Part shown: piece after piece, positions 40,657-48,314 of the stretch
How positions within the stretch are numbered: the stretch's first letter is position 1
How the letters are laid out: each line of letters starts with the position of its first letter
Source of the DNA: CS3-C152 sp964347025
Lineage (GTDB): Archaea; Aenigmatarchaeota; Aenigmatarchaeia; QMZP01; QMZT01
Direction: 5' to 3'
Length of the DNA stretch: 64,000 nucleotides
NCBI GenBank assembly: GCA_964347025.1
Contig: CAYFWU010000004.1
Coordinates: 4,236 to 68,235 of the forward strand
Translations under genes and position numbers: made by a program
The notes under the pieces: model-generated
Seen by the model: the letters and a program-made list of their open reading frames with translations, nothing else
What the model was told of the DNA's origin: nothing
Database searches by the model: none

Positions 40657-41382
40657 CTACCACAGAATAATTCCCAAAACCTTCGCTATCCCGTACAGGA
40701 ATATCCCCAGGACGAAATCTATTGCCCCCAAGAACAAATTCCCGATCCCTATTATGAAACTGAATATGGGACCCAGAAGTATGATTATTGCCACGAACAA
40801 TATCAGCCACAGCAAACCCTTTCCGGCCCTCCTCGGATCTGCCCGGAAGGCGAAGAGCACGCCAACAACCATGCCCGCGACATGCGCGATGTGAGCGACC
40901 CCAGAAACAATTTCTCCATAGTAAACGAGCATGGTCTCGATGATCGCATATATTATCGCTATCAGGCCAAGGGGAAGAGGGAATATGTAAAGGTTTATCA
41001 TTTTTTTAGGTTTCGTGAGCATCGCGTAGCCCATCAGACCGAACACACATCCTGACGCTCCTACAACAGGATTCACTGATGTGATTCCGTACGCGAGACT
41101 CCCGACAATCCCTGATACGAAATAGATCAATAGAAATCTCTTGGGGGTGAGCTCCTCTTCCAGAACCTTCCCGAAAAAATACAGACCAAGCATGTTGAAG
41201 AACAGGTGAGAGGCGCTAGCATGGAGGAAAAGAGATGTAAACAATCTCCATACCTGAAGTATTAGGGGAGAGGAAAACGCGAAAAGGTCGAATGTCGTTT
41301 GCATCAGATTCTCGGGCATGGAGAAAACTAGTTCAAAAATTATCACGTTCGCCAGTATAAGTGCCCAGGTAAGCCTACCCAT
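40657..41382 (-). CDS. Rhomboid-family intramembrane serine protease
   Basis: Membrane protease of 241 residues. WRLFTSLFLHASASHLFFNM is the conserved region with the oxyanion His/Asn, GASGCVFGLMGY holds the catalytic Ser, and HIAHVAGMVVG the catalytic His. Six or more helices, plus two C-terminal helices. It cleaves transmembrane substrates. All three key motifs are present. Confidence 0.9.
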   Translation of the reverse strand: MGRLTWALILANVIIFELVFSMPENLMQTTFDLFAFSSPLILQVWRLFTSLFLHASASHLFFNMLGLYFFGKVLEEELTPKRFLLIYFVSGIVGSLAYGITSVNPVVGASGCVFGLMGYAMLTKPKKMINLYIFPLPLGLIAIIYAIIETMLVYYGEIVSGVAHIAHVAGMVVGVLFAFRADPRRAGKGLLWLILFVAIIILLGPIFSFIIGIGNLFLGAIDFVLGIFLYGIAKVLGIILW

Positions 41383-41415
41383 AGATTATTCTTGGGCGGA
41401 TACACTATTAAGATT

Positions 41416-41664
41416 TCATTTGGATTTCTCTTCCTTCGCTTCCTTCGGTGCGAGCACCTTCGCCAGTATGATTGTTACGATCACAACAACTACAGTCACC
41501 ACGAAAGCCGCCATTGTCAAACTCGTAGCCCCTTCCGCGCTTTCGTACAAGGGTTTAAGCCATGCAGAGATCGCGTCTTTCCATACCAGTGCAGCCACAA
41601 AACCGAGGGCAGCTGTCATCAGTGTAAGCGTCTGCTTTTTGATCTCCTCAAAAACAGTCATCAT
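41416..41664 (-). CDS. DUF5654 family membrane protein
   Basis: Protein of 82 residues with two transmembrane helices: MMTVFEEIKKQTLTLMTAAL and GFVAALVWKDAISAWLKPL, then a hydrophobic segment and a Lys/Glu tail. The family is common in archaea and bacterial candidate phyla and has no known function. GGAGGG at 6-base spacing supports the ATG at 41664. Confidence 0.8.
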   Translation of the reverse strand: MMTVFEEIKKQTLTLMTAALGFVAALVWKDAISAWLKPLYESAEGATSLTMAAFVVTVVVVIVTIILAKVLAPKEAKEEKSK

Positions 41665-41715
41665 ATACAACCCTCCTTAATTTTAATTTTTATTTAGAAA
41701 CGGGTCTTATATATT

Positions 41716-42378
41716 ATGCCTAAAATAATCCTCATCCCCACCTCGCACATCGCTAGGGAAAGCCTGGAGAACGTAAGAAAAATCATCACGAAAGAGAAGC
41801 CGGAATGCATCGCCCTGGAACTGGATCTTAACAGGTATTACGCCCTGAAGGCAGAGGAGAAGGAAAGGTCAGGTTTCTGGGGAATGATAAAATCCTTCGG
41901 AATCTTCACGTCCCTGATATACTGGATACTTAAGAAATTCCAGGGGTACTTTGGAGGAAAAACCGGGGTTCTGCCAGGATCCGAGATGCTGAAGGGGGTT
42001 GAAATCGCGGAGGAACTAAAACTCCCCTTCGCCTTCATAGACCAGCCGGTCGAAAGGACGTTTTTCAATATAAAGAAAATCCCTCTTTCAGAGAAGCTCA
42101 GTCTGTTCTGGCTTTTGATAAAAGCGGTATTCGGTCTCGCTTACCCGTTCGGGAAGAAGGTGGAGATTGATCTCTCCAAGGTTCCGCCAAAAAAACTGAT
42201 AGAAGAGGCCATGAAACAATTCAGGAAAGATCTCCCGGGTTTCTATAATGTCCTGGTGGAGGAAAGAAACGCTGTCATGGCAAGAAACCTGAAAGCCCTC
42301 GCTAAGAAATTCGATAAGATTGTCTGCGTGATAGGAGCCGGGCACGAAAAGGGATTGAAAAAATTGTTGGCACAATAA
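41716..42378 (+). CDS. TraB/PrgY family protein
   Basis: Protein of 220 residues. ILIPTSHIARESLENVRKII and the C-terminal VCVIGAGHEKGLKKLL match the TraB family (GTAHVSxxS and VVGxGHxxG), with ALELDLNRYYAL and FAFIDQPV between. TraB homologs inhibit pheromones in enterococci and occur on eukaryotic mitochondria; the archaeal role is unknown, with a metalloprotease fold suggested. One internal hydrophobic hairpin may associate with membrane. Confidence 0.82.
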   Translation: MPKIILIPTSHIARESLENVRKIITKEKPECIALELDLNRYYALKAEEKERSGFWGMIKSFGIFTSLIYWILKKFQGYFGGKTGVLPGSEMLKGVEIAEELKLPFAFIDQPVERTFFNIKKIPLSEKLSLFWLLIKAVFGLAYPFGKKVEIDLSKVPPKKLIEEAMKQFRKDLPGFYNVLVEERNAVMARNLKALAKKFDKIVCVIGAGHEKGLKKLLAQ

Positions 42379-42414
42379 ACACTTAAAAATCTTAAAACGA
42401 AAAAATAATTTTGA

Positions 42415-43413
42415 ATGAGAACTAACAGACATATTATTGATTCTAGACAGTTCAAGGAAAGAGAGGTTCTAGAAAGGCTTTTTGAACTATCGGATGACAT
42501 GAAAGCCTACAAGTACTTTGAACTTGAAGGGGGCCAGTACGAAAAACTTCTCCTCTCCAGTGAACCAAGAAAGAAAATTCTGTGTACGCTGTTCTACGAG
42601 CCTAGCACAAGAACAAGATTTTCATTTGAATCCGCAATGAAGTTGATAGGAGGCGATTTCATAAACACAGAATCTGCAGGGCATTTCTCTTCCGCAGCAA
42701 AGGGTGAATCGATTCCTGATGCAATCACAGTTATCGGAAATTATGTAGATGCGATTGTTATGAGGCATCCCAAGAGGGGCAACGCAAGACTGGCAGCAGA
42801 ACATTCACCTGTCCCTATTATTAATGCCGGTGACGGTGACGGTCAGCACCCCACACAGACACTTCTGGACATATATACAATCAATGAGGAACTGGGAAGA
42901 ATTGATGATCTGGAGGTGGGCATGGTCGGAGATTTACTTAAAGGGAGAACAGTACATTCCCTTGCTTATCTACTTGCACACCAGAAGAACATAAAATTGT
43001 ATTTTGTTTCCCCGGGAATGATAAGAATGCCCCCAGACATTATTAAATACCTTGAAAGAAAAAACATCCCTGTGGAGGAAACGGCAGATCTCAAAAAAGT
43101 TGCAAAGAGGGTTGATGTTCTTTACGTCACAAGAATTCAGAAGGAACGTCTCAGACCTGAAGATTACGAAAAGGTTAAGGGAGTTTACGTGGTTGATGGG
43201 GAAATGGCGGATTCAATGAAAAAAGATTCAATAATCATGCATCCGCTACCAAGAGTTGATGAAATCTTAACCGAAGTTGATGAACATTCAAGAGCAGCCT
43301 ACTTCAGACAGGCCGAGAACGGACAGTATGTAAGGATGGCCCTGTTAAAGACTATTCTGGAGCCTGATAAATACTGGTCCGAGTTTTTCAGCAGGCCGAT
43401 CCCCAAGAAATAA
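42415..43413 (+). CDS. pyrB: Aspartate carbamoyltransferase, catalytic subunit
   Basis: Catalytic chain of 332 residues for the second step of pyrimidine synthesis, joining carbamoyl phosphate and aspartate. Phosphate-binding YEPSTRTRFSFESAMKLIGG, PTQTLLDIYTI, MVGDLLKGRTVHSLAYLLA and IMHPLPRVDEI are all present. No regulatory subunit gene (pyrI) or other pyrimidine genes are adjacent. Probably leaderless or with a very short leader. Confidence 0.93.
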   Translation: MRTNRHIIDSRQFKEREVLERLFELSDDMKAYKYFELEGGQYEKLLLSSEPRKKILCTLFYEPSTRTRFSFESAMKLIGGDFINTESAGHFSSAAKGESIPDAITVIGNYVDAIVMRHPKRGNARLAAEHSPVPIINAGDGDGQHPTQTLLDIYTINEELGRIDDLEVGMVGDLLKGRTVHSLAYLLAHQKNIKLYFVSPGMIRMPPDIIKYLERKNIPVEETADLKKVAKRVDVLYVTRIQKERLRPEDYEKVKGVYVVDGEMADSMKKDSIIMHPLPRVDEILTEVDEHSRAAYFRQAENGQYVRMALLKTILEPDKYWSEFFSRPIPKK

Positions 43414-43424
43414 TTTTATTTAAC

Positions 43425-44615
43425 CTACGGTTTAAACCATTCTATTTCATAGTATTCATACTTGGATTTTGGAAGAACGATCTTTTTCAGTTCGTAGTAC
43501 GTTATTGAGGTTTCACGATCTGTTATCGAGAGCAAAAGATTAAGGCCTGTATCCTTCGCCTTCTTCAACATTGAGGCGAGCTCAACCCCTCCAATGTGCT
43601 CGTCTTCAGATACCGATACTAACACGTATCTTGGTTTATCCTTAGGGGTCTCTCTCACCCACACCCCTTTTCCTTTCTTCCTCCTGTAAGTCATGAAGTC
43701 TCCCTGATAATCAATGTAATCCTTCTTTTTCAATTCAGGGATCCCTAAGATAAACGTTTTCTTCACCCCGTGCGCAACGCGAACCGCTCTCGACCACTCA
43801 GAGATCAACAGTTTCTGCTCTTTGGGAAAAACATGGAGAACGTGCTTGGAGTGAACCCATTCCCCTCCCCTCACAGGAGAAGCTCCGGGGAAGTAAATAC
43901 GAAAATGAGAACCGAATTTAAACCCTGTTTTCACAACGTAACCTTTCAATCTCCAGTCCTCGTATATCTCATACAACTGTTTGGCATACTCCCTTTTTTT
44001 AACAACTTCTTTTAAGATTCCCTCTGGTTTCATCTTCTTCCCGGTCTCGTTGCTTATAACCTCCAAGCCGAAGTGTTTCGCAAGGAAAATGGTCTCGAAG
44101 AAATTCAGTTTCGATTGCTTCCCTCTTTCCTGCTTGTACACTCCGTATTGCCCTATCCAGTATTTATCAAAAAGTTCTTTCCCAACCTTGTCGTTGTCCA
44201 GTATCGAAAACAGGGAATCAGGGTACCAGTAGGCCTTTGCCTTAAGTTTCTCAGGTTTTAATTTCTGGGAAGGGTATTTCTTGTACGTTTTCTTCGAATG
44301 CTTACCCTGGACGTTTTCATTGAACCTTCTTACCACGAGACCGCGATCCCTCCAGTCCCTGTAAGCGTTATACCTTATGAACAGTCTCGGTTCTTTACCA
44401 ATGAAATGTTTGGCCAGCGAATTGAAGTCGATCTCCTTCCCCCTCTTGTCCAGAACTACCGCATTCCTGAACATTATCAAATACATTGCTTCTTCGGGAA
44501 GTAGCGAGATCTTCCCCCCTTTCTGATTTCCGAAGAAATCATTCGTTAGTTTTCCAACTATCTCTGCCTCTTCCGCCCATATCCCCTTCCTAGGATCGAA
44601 TTTCAGCTCAAGCAT
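43425..44615 (-). CDS. endA: tRNA-splicing endonuclease, three-unit (epsilon2-like) form
   Basis: Protein of 396 residues that excises tRNA introns at bulge-helix-bulge sites. The catalytic unit is central: YEIYEDWRLKGYVVKTGFKF, then Tyr241 (FRIYFPG), His255 (EWVHSKHVL) and Lys286 (VAHGVKKTF). Upstream (residues 1-110) is a second, degenerate EndA-type N-terminal unit; downstream (about 320-396) is a beta-unit-like C-terminal domain. This alphaN-alpha-betaC layout and length resemble the epsilon2 enzyme of ARMAN archaea, noted for broad substrate range. The ATG at 44615 replaces an upstream start that overlaps the next gene. Confidence 0.85.
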   Translation of the reverse strand: MLELKFDPRKGIWAEEAEIVGKLTNDFFGNQKGGKISLLPEEAMYLIMFRNAVVLDKRGKEIDFNSLAKHFIGKEPRLFIRYNAYRDWRDRGLVVRRFNENVQGKHSKKTYKKYPSQKLKPEKLKAKAYWYPDSLFSILDNDKVGKELFDKYWIGQYGVYKQERGKQSKLNFFETIFLAKHFGLEVISNETGKKMKPEGILKEVVKKREYAKQLYEIYEDWRLKGYVVKTGFKFGSHFRIYFPGASPVRGGEWVHSKHVLHVFPKEQKLLISEWSRAVRVAHGVKKTFILGIPELKKKDYIDYQGDFMTYRRKKGKGVWVRETPKDKPRYVLVSVSEDEHIGGVELASMLKKAKDTGLNLLLSITDRETSITYYELKKIVLPKSKYEYYEIEWFKP

Positions 44616-44646
44616 AGTAATACCTTTACCAACGGAATATATAAAA

Positions 44647-45537
44647 TTAAAAAAACCCTTCAAGTTCCTGTTTTATTATTTCCTCTACCGCATCGGCCTC
44701 GAATTCATCCCTCGCAACAGTGACGCCGTCTATTACCACTGTTTTCTTCCCATCGTTGTAGTAGAACTGAACCTTTTTGCCGTTACATTTAAATCCACTC
44801 AAGAGTTCTCTTTCCAGACGCGAAGTCCAGATAGAATCAATGACTTCAATCCCAGCCAAATATTTCATGAATTTATCCGAACCTCTGGGCAAATGATGAT
44901 TCACAGAACCTCCGCATATTTTTTCTTTCTGACTTTTCTTTGAAGGCTCTATCAATGTCATAATTAATTTTTTGTATTTGCAGCAGAGTTGTTGGTATTT
45001 TTTATTCAAATCCTGATCATCCCTATATTTTTTCAGACCCTGTAGGTCTCTTTTTAAATTTCTGATCTCCTTTTCAAGATTACTCTTCCTTATTTTCATG
45101 CCCCTAAAAGCCTTTTCCGATTTTTGCAAACTTTTTTCTAATCCGAGAATTTTATCCTTGAGCTCTTGTATTGAATTATTATATTGTAACTGTCTTTCTT
45201 GGTATTTTATGAGGTCATCTTTATCCTTTAATTTTTTCAAAATCTTTGATTTCTCAGCAGAAAAATACGGATGCACACTTTTGATTTCTTCTGTAATATC
45301 CCTGGGCAAACCTACAGCCTCTCCCTCTAGAAAACCAATAAGATCTTCATGTTTTATCACCTTTGGAAATTTAGGAAATTTCCTGTTAGTTTTTGATTTA
45401 CCCTCTCCGTAATTAACATTCAAAATATAGTAACTGGATTTGGGGGATCTGAGGTATATTATTTTTCGTAAAAAAGGAGAAACTATTTCGACTTCTATTT
45501 CTTTATCAAAATCATTTATAGTATAAATCGTTTTCAT
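44647..45537 (-). CDS. Coiled-coil protein, unknown
   Basis: Protein of 296 residues. Residues 1-85 are a mixed domain, residues about 95-200 a long coiled coil, and the C-terminal part a beta-rich domain (LSGFKCNGKKVQFYYNDGKK). The codon use is AT-richer than the surroundings. No family recognised. It lies just upstream of endA on the same strand, about 31 bases away, so co-transcription is possible. Confidence 0.6.
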   Translation of the reverse strand: MKTIYTINDFDKEIEVEIVSPFLRKIIYLRSPKSSYYILNVNYGEGKSKTNRKFPKFPKVIKHEDLIGFLEGEAVGLPRDITEEIKSVHPYFSAEKSKILKKLKDKDDLIKYQERQLQYNNSIQELKDKILGLEKSLQKSEKAFRGMKIRKSNLEKEIRNLKRDLQGLKKYRDDQDLNKKYQQLCCKYKKLIMTLIEPSKKSQKEKICGGSVNHHLPRGSDKFMKYLAGIEVIDSIWTSRLERELLSGFKCNGKKVQFYYNDGKKTVVIDGVTVARDEFEADAVEEIIKQELEGFF

Positions 45538-45569
45538 ATCTAATTAGTAATAACCTAAATCTTAAATAT

Positions 45570-46142
45570 CTAATATCCTGCCAGATTTAAATTGAATTTT
45601 TTGGAATAATTTCCCAAAAGTCTTTTGAACTCTGCTCGTTCCCCATGAAAGAAATTGTAAAGCTTTCCACCACAGGGTCTGATCTCGTTTTCTTCATATT
45701 TCTTCATTTTCTTATTTTTTCCGGAGGCAAATCTGAGATCGGGAAATTTCAGATCAGAATTCTGATTGGGCATGTCCAGATTTATCCCGTAAAATTCCCT
45801 GTACTTCGTGCAGCCGGGGCAGCCACACCCGATTTTGTGTCCCCTCTCCCAGGGCGTCTTGATTTTTTCCTCTTCTCTACTTCTTTCAGCATACATATCC
45901 TTGCTCCTGGCAGTCTCTTTGGGCTCGTAGAGGTTTCGCAGCTCCTTTTTTATACTCTCTGCGTATTTCCTGAACTTTTCCTGATACTCTTTCAGATCAT
46001 CAATGGATTCCGAATACTCCTCATCCTCTTCTTCCCTGTCCTCTTCCTCATACTCGCTCGGGATTTCGAATTTCAGATCCTTTATTATCTCCCCTATCTC
46101 CTCGATCTCCTCCAGCAAAGAATCTATTTCCTTAGTGTTCAT
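45570..46142 (-). CDS. Acidic coiled-coil protein with CxCxxC motif, unknown
   Basis: Protein of 190 residues. The N-terminal 90 residues are Glu-rich and helical; a Cys motif GCGCPGCTKYREFYGI follows near residue 105; the C-terminal part is basic and includes RPCGGKLYNFFHGE. The GTGAG ribosome binding site supports the ATG at 46142. No family recognised. The Cys cluster could bind zinc or iron. Adjacent to the coiled-coil gene at 44647 on the same strand. Confidence 0.55.
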   Translation of the reverse strand: MNTKEIDSLLEEIEEIGEIIKDLKFEIPSEYEEEDREEEDEEYSESIDDLKEYQEKFRKYAESIKKELRNLYEPKETARSKDMYAERSREEEKIKTPWERGHKIGCGCPGCTKYREFYGINLDMPNQNSDLKFPDLRFASGKNKKMKKYEENEIRPCGGKLYNFFHGERAEFKRLLGNYSKKFNLNLAGY

Positions 46143-46302
46143 TCTCACCCCTTCTCTTTATGCCCTATTTTTTATACTTCTATACTATCTTAAAAAGCCT
46201 TAAATGCCCTATTTCTTCGTAAAGGTGCTTGAACTGTTTCCTGGAATGGCCAAAAATTGACCTAATTTTTTATATAAATATAATAGTACAAATATATAAA
46301 TT

Positions 46303-47130
46303 ATGAAGATTCGCGACCTTCTCAAGGGCAAGATCTCAGGTAAGGAAAAAGAATTCCTTAAGACTTCCTTCGATATAGTTGGTGATGTCGCTATCATAGA
46401 AATCCCGGAGGAACTTGAGAAAAAGGAGAAGGAGATAGCGAAAGCCTTAAAGAAGGTACACAAACATATAAAAACCGTTTGCAGGAAGATGAGTAAGAGG
46501 GAAGGAAAATACAGATTAAGAAAATTTAAGATAATTTTAGGTTCAAAAACCGAAACCATCCATAAAGAACATGGCTGTAAATTCAAAATGGACATATCTA
46601 AAGTTTATTTCTCTCCGAGGGAATCCCAGGAAAGACAAAAGACTGCTGAAAAAATAAAATCCGGAGAAATTGTAATGGTAATGTTTGCAGGGATAGGTCC
46701 TTATCCGATAATCATAGCAAAGAAAAATAAAAATGTGAAAAAAATCTATGCAATTGAGATGAATTCAAAAGCCTTTGAATACATGAAAGAAAATATCAGA
46801 ATAAATAAAGTTGGAGATAAAGTTATTCCAATTTTAGGAAGCGTTGATGAAAAATGCCCGGAATATTTCGGAAAATGTGATCGAATTCTGATGCCTCTGC
46901 CAAAAGGATCTCATGAATTTCTCTCTCTAGCGATAAATTGCTTAAAAAAAGGAAAGGGATGGATTCATTTTTACTACTGGGCACCTGAAGACGGTTTTAA
47001 AGAAGCTGAAGAAATGGTAAAAGGAACTGTTCGAAATTTAGGAAGGAAGGTAAAGAAAATCGAGATACGCAAGATCCTTCCCTACAAGCCTAAAGTCTGG
47101 AAAATATGCATGGATATTGAGATTCGTTAG
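46303..47130 (+). CDS. trm5: Trm5-like tRNA (guanine-N1)-methyltransferase
   Basis: SAM-dependent RNA methyltransferase of 275 residues in the Trm5/Met-10 family. Conserved motifs: YFSPRESQERQKTAEKI, MVMFAGIGPYPIIIAKK (motif I), YAIEMNSKAFEYMKENI, and DRILMPLPKGSHEFL in place of the Asn-Pro-Pro-type motif. Archaeal Trm5 makes m1G37 on tRNA, needed for frame maintenance; related Trm5a/c enzymes act on wybutosine. AT-rich codon use. It is divergent from the coiled-coil genes and has a TATAAATATA promoter about 25-30 bases upstream. Confidence 0.87.
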   Translation: MKIRDLLKGKISGKEKEFLKTSFDIVGDVAIIEIPEELEKKEKEIAKALKKVHKHIKTVCRKMSKREGKYRLRKFKIILGSKTETIHKEHGCKFKMDISKVYFSPRESQERQKTAEKIKSGEIVMVMFAGIGPYPIIIAKKNKNVKKIYAIEMNSKAFEYMKENIRINKVGDKVIPILGSVDEKCPEYFGKCDRILMPLPKGSHEFLSLAINCLKKGKGWIHFYYWAPEDGFKEAEEMVKGTVRNLGRKVKKIEIRKILPYKPKVWKICMDIEIR

Positions 47131-47402
47131 ATCTTATCCAGGAATCTCAGTCTGTCCGCTGGTTCTGGTGCATGACTTGACCTTACCGCATGCTCTGAGG
47201 TAGGCATCCCTGGAGCAGGAACCCATTCCTCCTTTCTCTTTGCCTCGACATCCTCGGAAAAAACTCTTGAAAATCTCTCTCCGCACGATCTGCAAACATA
47301 CGTGACTTTAAGAATAACCTTTATCGGCGTTGTGTTTTCCAGAACCTTAACTACTTCCTCATCCGAAACGTACGATCCCCCACTACACTTCGGGCAGTTC
47401 AT
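47127..47402 (-). CDS. Zinc-ribbon protein, unknown
   Basis: Protein of 91 residues starting MNCPKCSGGSYVSDEEVVKV. CPKC and CRSC about 34 residues apart form a zinc ribbon; the rest is charged with no recognisable domain (FSEDVEAKRKEEWVPAPG). It may be a nucleic-acid-binding or scaffolding protein. Overlaps the 3' end of the Trm5-like gene by 4 bases, convergently. Confidence 0.65.
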   Translation of the reverse strand: MNCPKCSGGSYVSDEEVVKVLENTTPIKVILKVTYVCRSCGERFSRVFSEDVEAKRKEEWVPAPGMPTSEHAVRSSHAPEPADRLRFLDKI

Positions 47403-47440
47403 AAGAAAATATTGGCGAAGCACGTATAAATTTGTTAGAT

Positions 47441-47893
47441 TTAACGGGAGCTCACATAGATATGATCATCGTGACCTTCCTTTACCTTTGAATGCGACTT
47501 CCTGACCAAAGAACGAATTTTTCCAGGAGTTATCTTTATATTATATCTTCTTTGAAACTCCAACGAGAGATTATCAGCTGTCTCGCCCTCCTTCACCTGA
47601 ACCTCTGGCCTGTCGTCTATCCCAATAGGCTGCGAGATACCGCCGCCAGTTATAAGATGTTCGATCATTGAAAGGATAAATTGATCGTACTTGAACGGAT
47701 TCCTGTAACATACTTCCCCGTTTTTTTCAATTTCATACGTTTTCAAAAACTCGCCGAGTTTATCTTCACCTATCTTGAACCTACCTTTTATGTCCTCATA
47801 CACCCTGTTCCTTTTTAAAAACACCTCTGATTCGTACTCAGTCTCGCAGAGAACCTTGAATACCTCTCTCGCTAACTTCCTGTAATTAATCAT
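47441..47893 (-). CDS. Hypothetical protein
   Basis: Protein of 150 residues, MINYRKLAREVFKVLCETEY..., probably a mixed alpha/beta or winged-helix-like fold (RRYNIKITPGKIRSLVRKSH looks like an HTH-type helix pair). No family recognised. Between the zinc-ribbon gene and the next hypothetical gene on the same strand. Confidence 0.55.
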   Translation of the reverse strand: MINYRKLAREVFKVLCETEYESEVFLKRNRVYEDIKGRFKIGEDKLGEFLKTYEIEKNGEVCYRNPFKYDQFILSMIEHLITGGGISQPIGIDDRPEVQVKEGETADNLSLEFQRRYNIKITPGKIRSLVRKSHSKVKEGHDDHIYVSSR

Positions 47894-47932
47894 ACCGCTC
47901 TTTATTCTTAAAGGAAAGTTTTAAAAAATGAT

Positions 47933-48289
47933 TTATTCCTCAATTAGATTCCCTAAAATTTCCCGTTTTACACCCCATGGAAGGCATTTGCCTTCAAGAA
48001 GAAAATGGTATATGTTTAACTTACCAATTTCCCTTCTCATTTCTTCCCTGTCGCCGTCGGATGCGGCCCTGCAGGCTTCTATTTTCTTGTTTTCATACAC
48101 TATTCCCAGTGCGGCTTTACCCATTCTTAAAATTTTTGGTAGATTCATCTCCTCTAATGGAGCAAGGATTTTGTAGGCAGTTTTATGCATACTTCCTACA
48201 TGTTTCATCCATTCTGAATAATATTTTTCTAAGTATTCTGATGTACTTCTCCCCCCGGAATATCCGAACATTGGTTGTACTCCACTCAT
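47933..48289 (-). CDS. Hypothetical helical protein
   Basis: Protein of 118 residues beginning MSGVQPMFGYSGGRSTSEYL, predicted alpha-helical with WMKHVGSMHKTAYKIL and RMGKAALGIVYENKKIEACR. No family recognised. Follows mcm by 25 bases on the same strand, so it is probably co-transcribed with the replicative helicase. Confidence 0.55.
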   Translation of the reverse strand: MSGVQPMFGYSGGRSTSEYLEKYYSEWMKHVGSMHKTAYKILAPLEEMNLPKILRMGKAALGIVYENKKIEACRAASDGDREEMRREIGKLNIYHFLLEGKCLPWGVKREILGNLIEE

Positions 48290-48314
48290 AGGAAATAAAT
48301 AGAAGCAAAATCTT

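Noticed and set aside
44615..44663. Longer EndA start at 44663
   Set aside because: Adds hydrophobic residues not in the family and overlaps the neighbouring gene; the ATG at 44615 is a better fit.
45570..46142. GCGCPGC motif as a ferredoxin or rubredoxin
   Set aside because: Only one Cys cluster and no second half-site at the needed distance; left as unknown.
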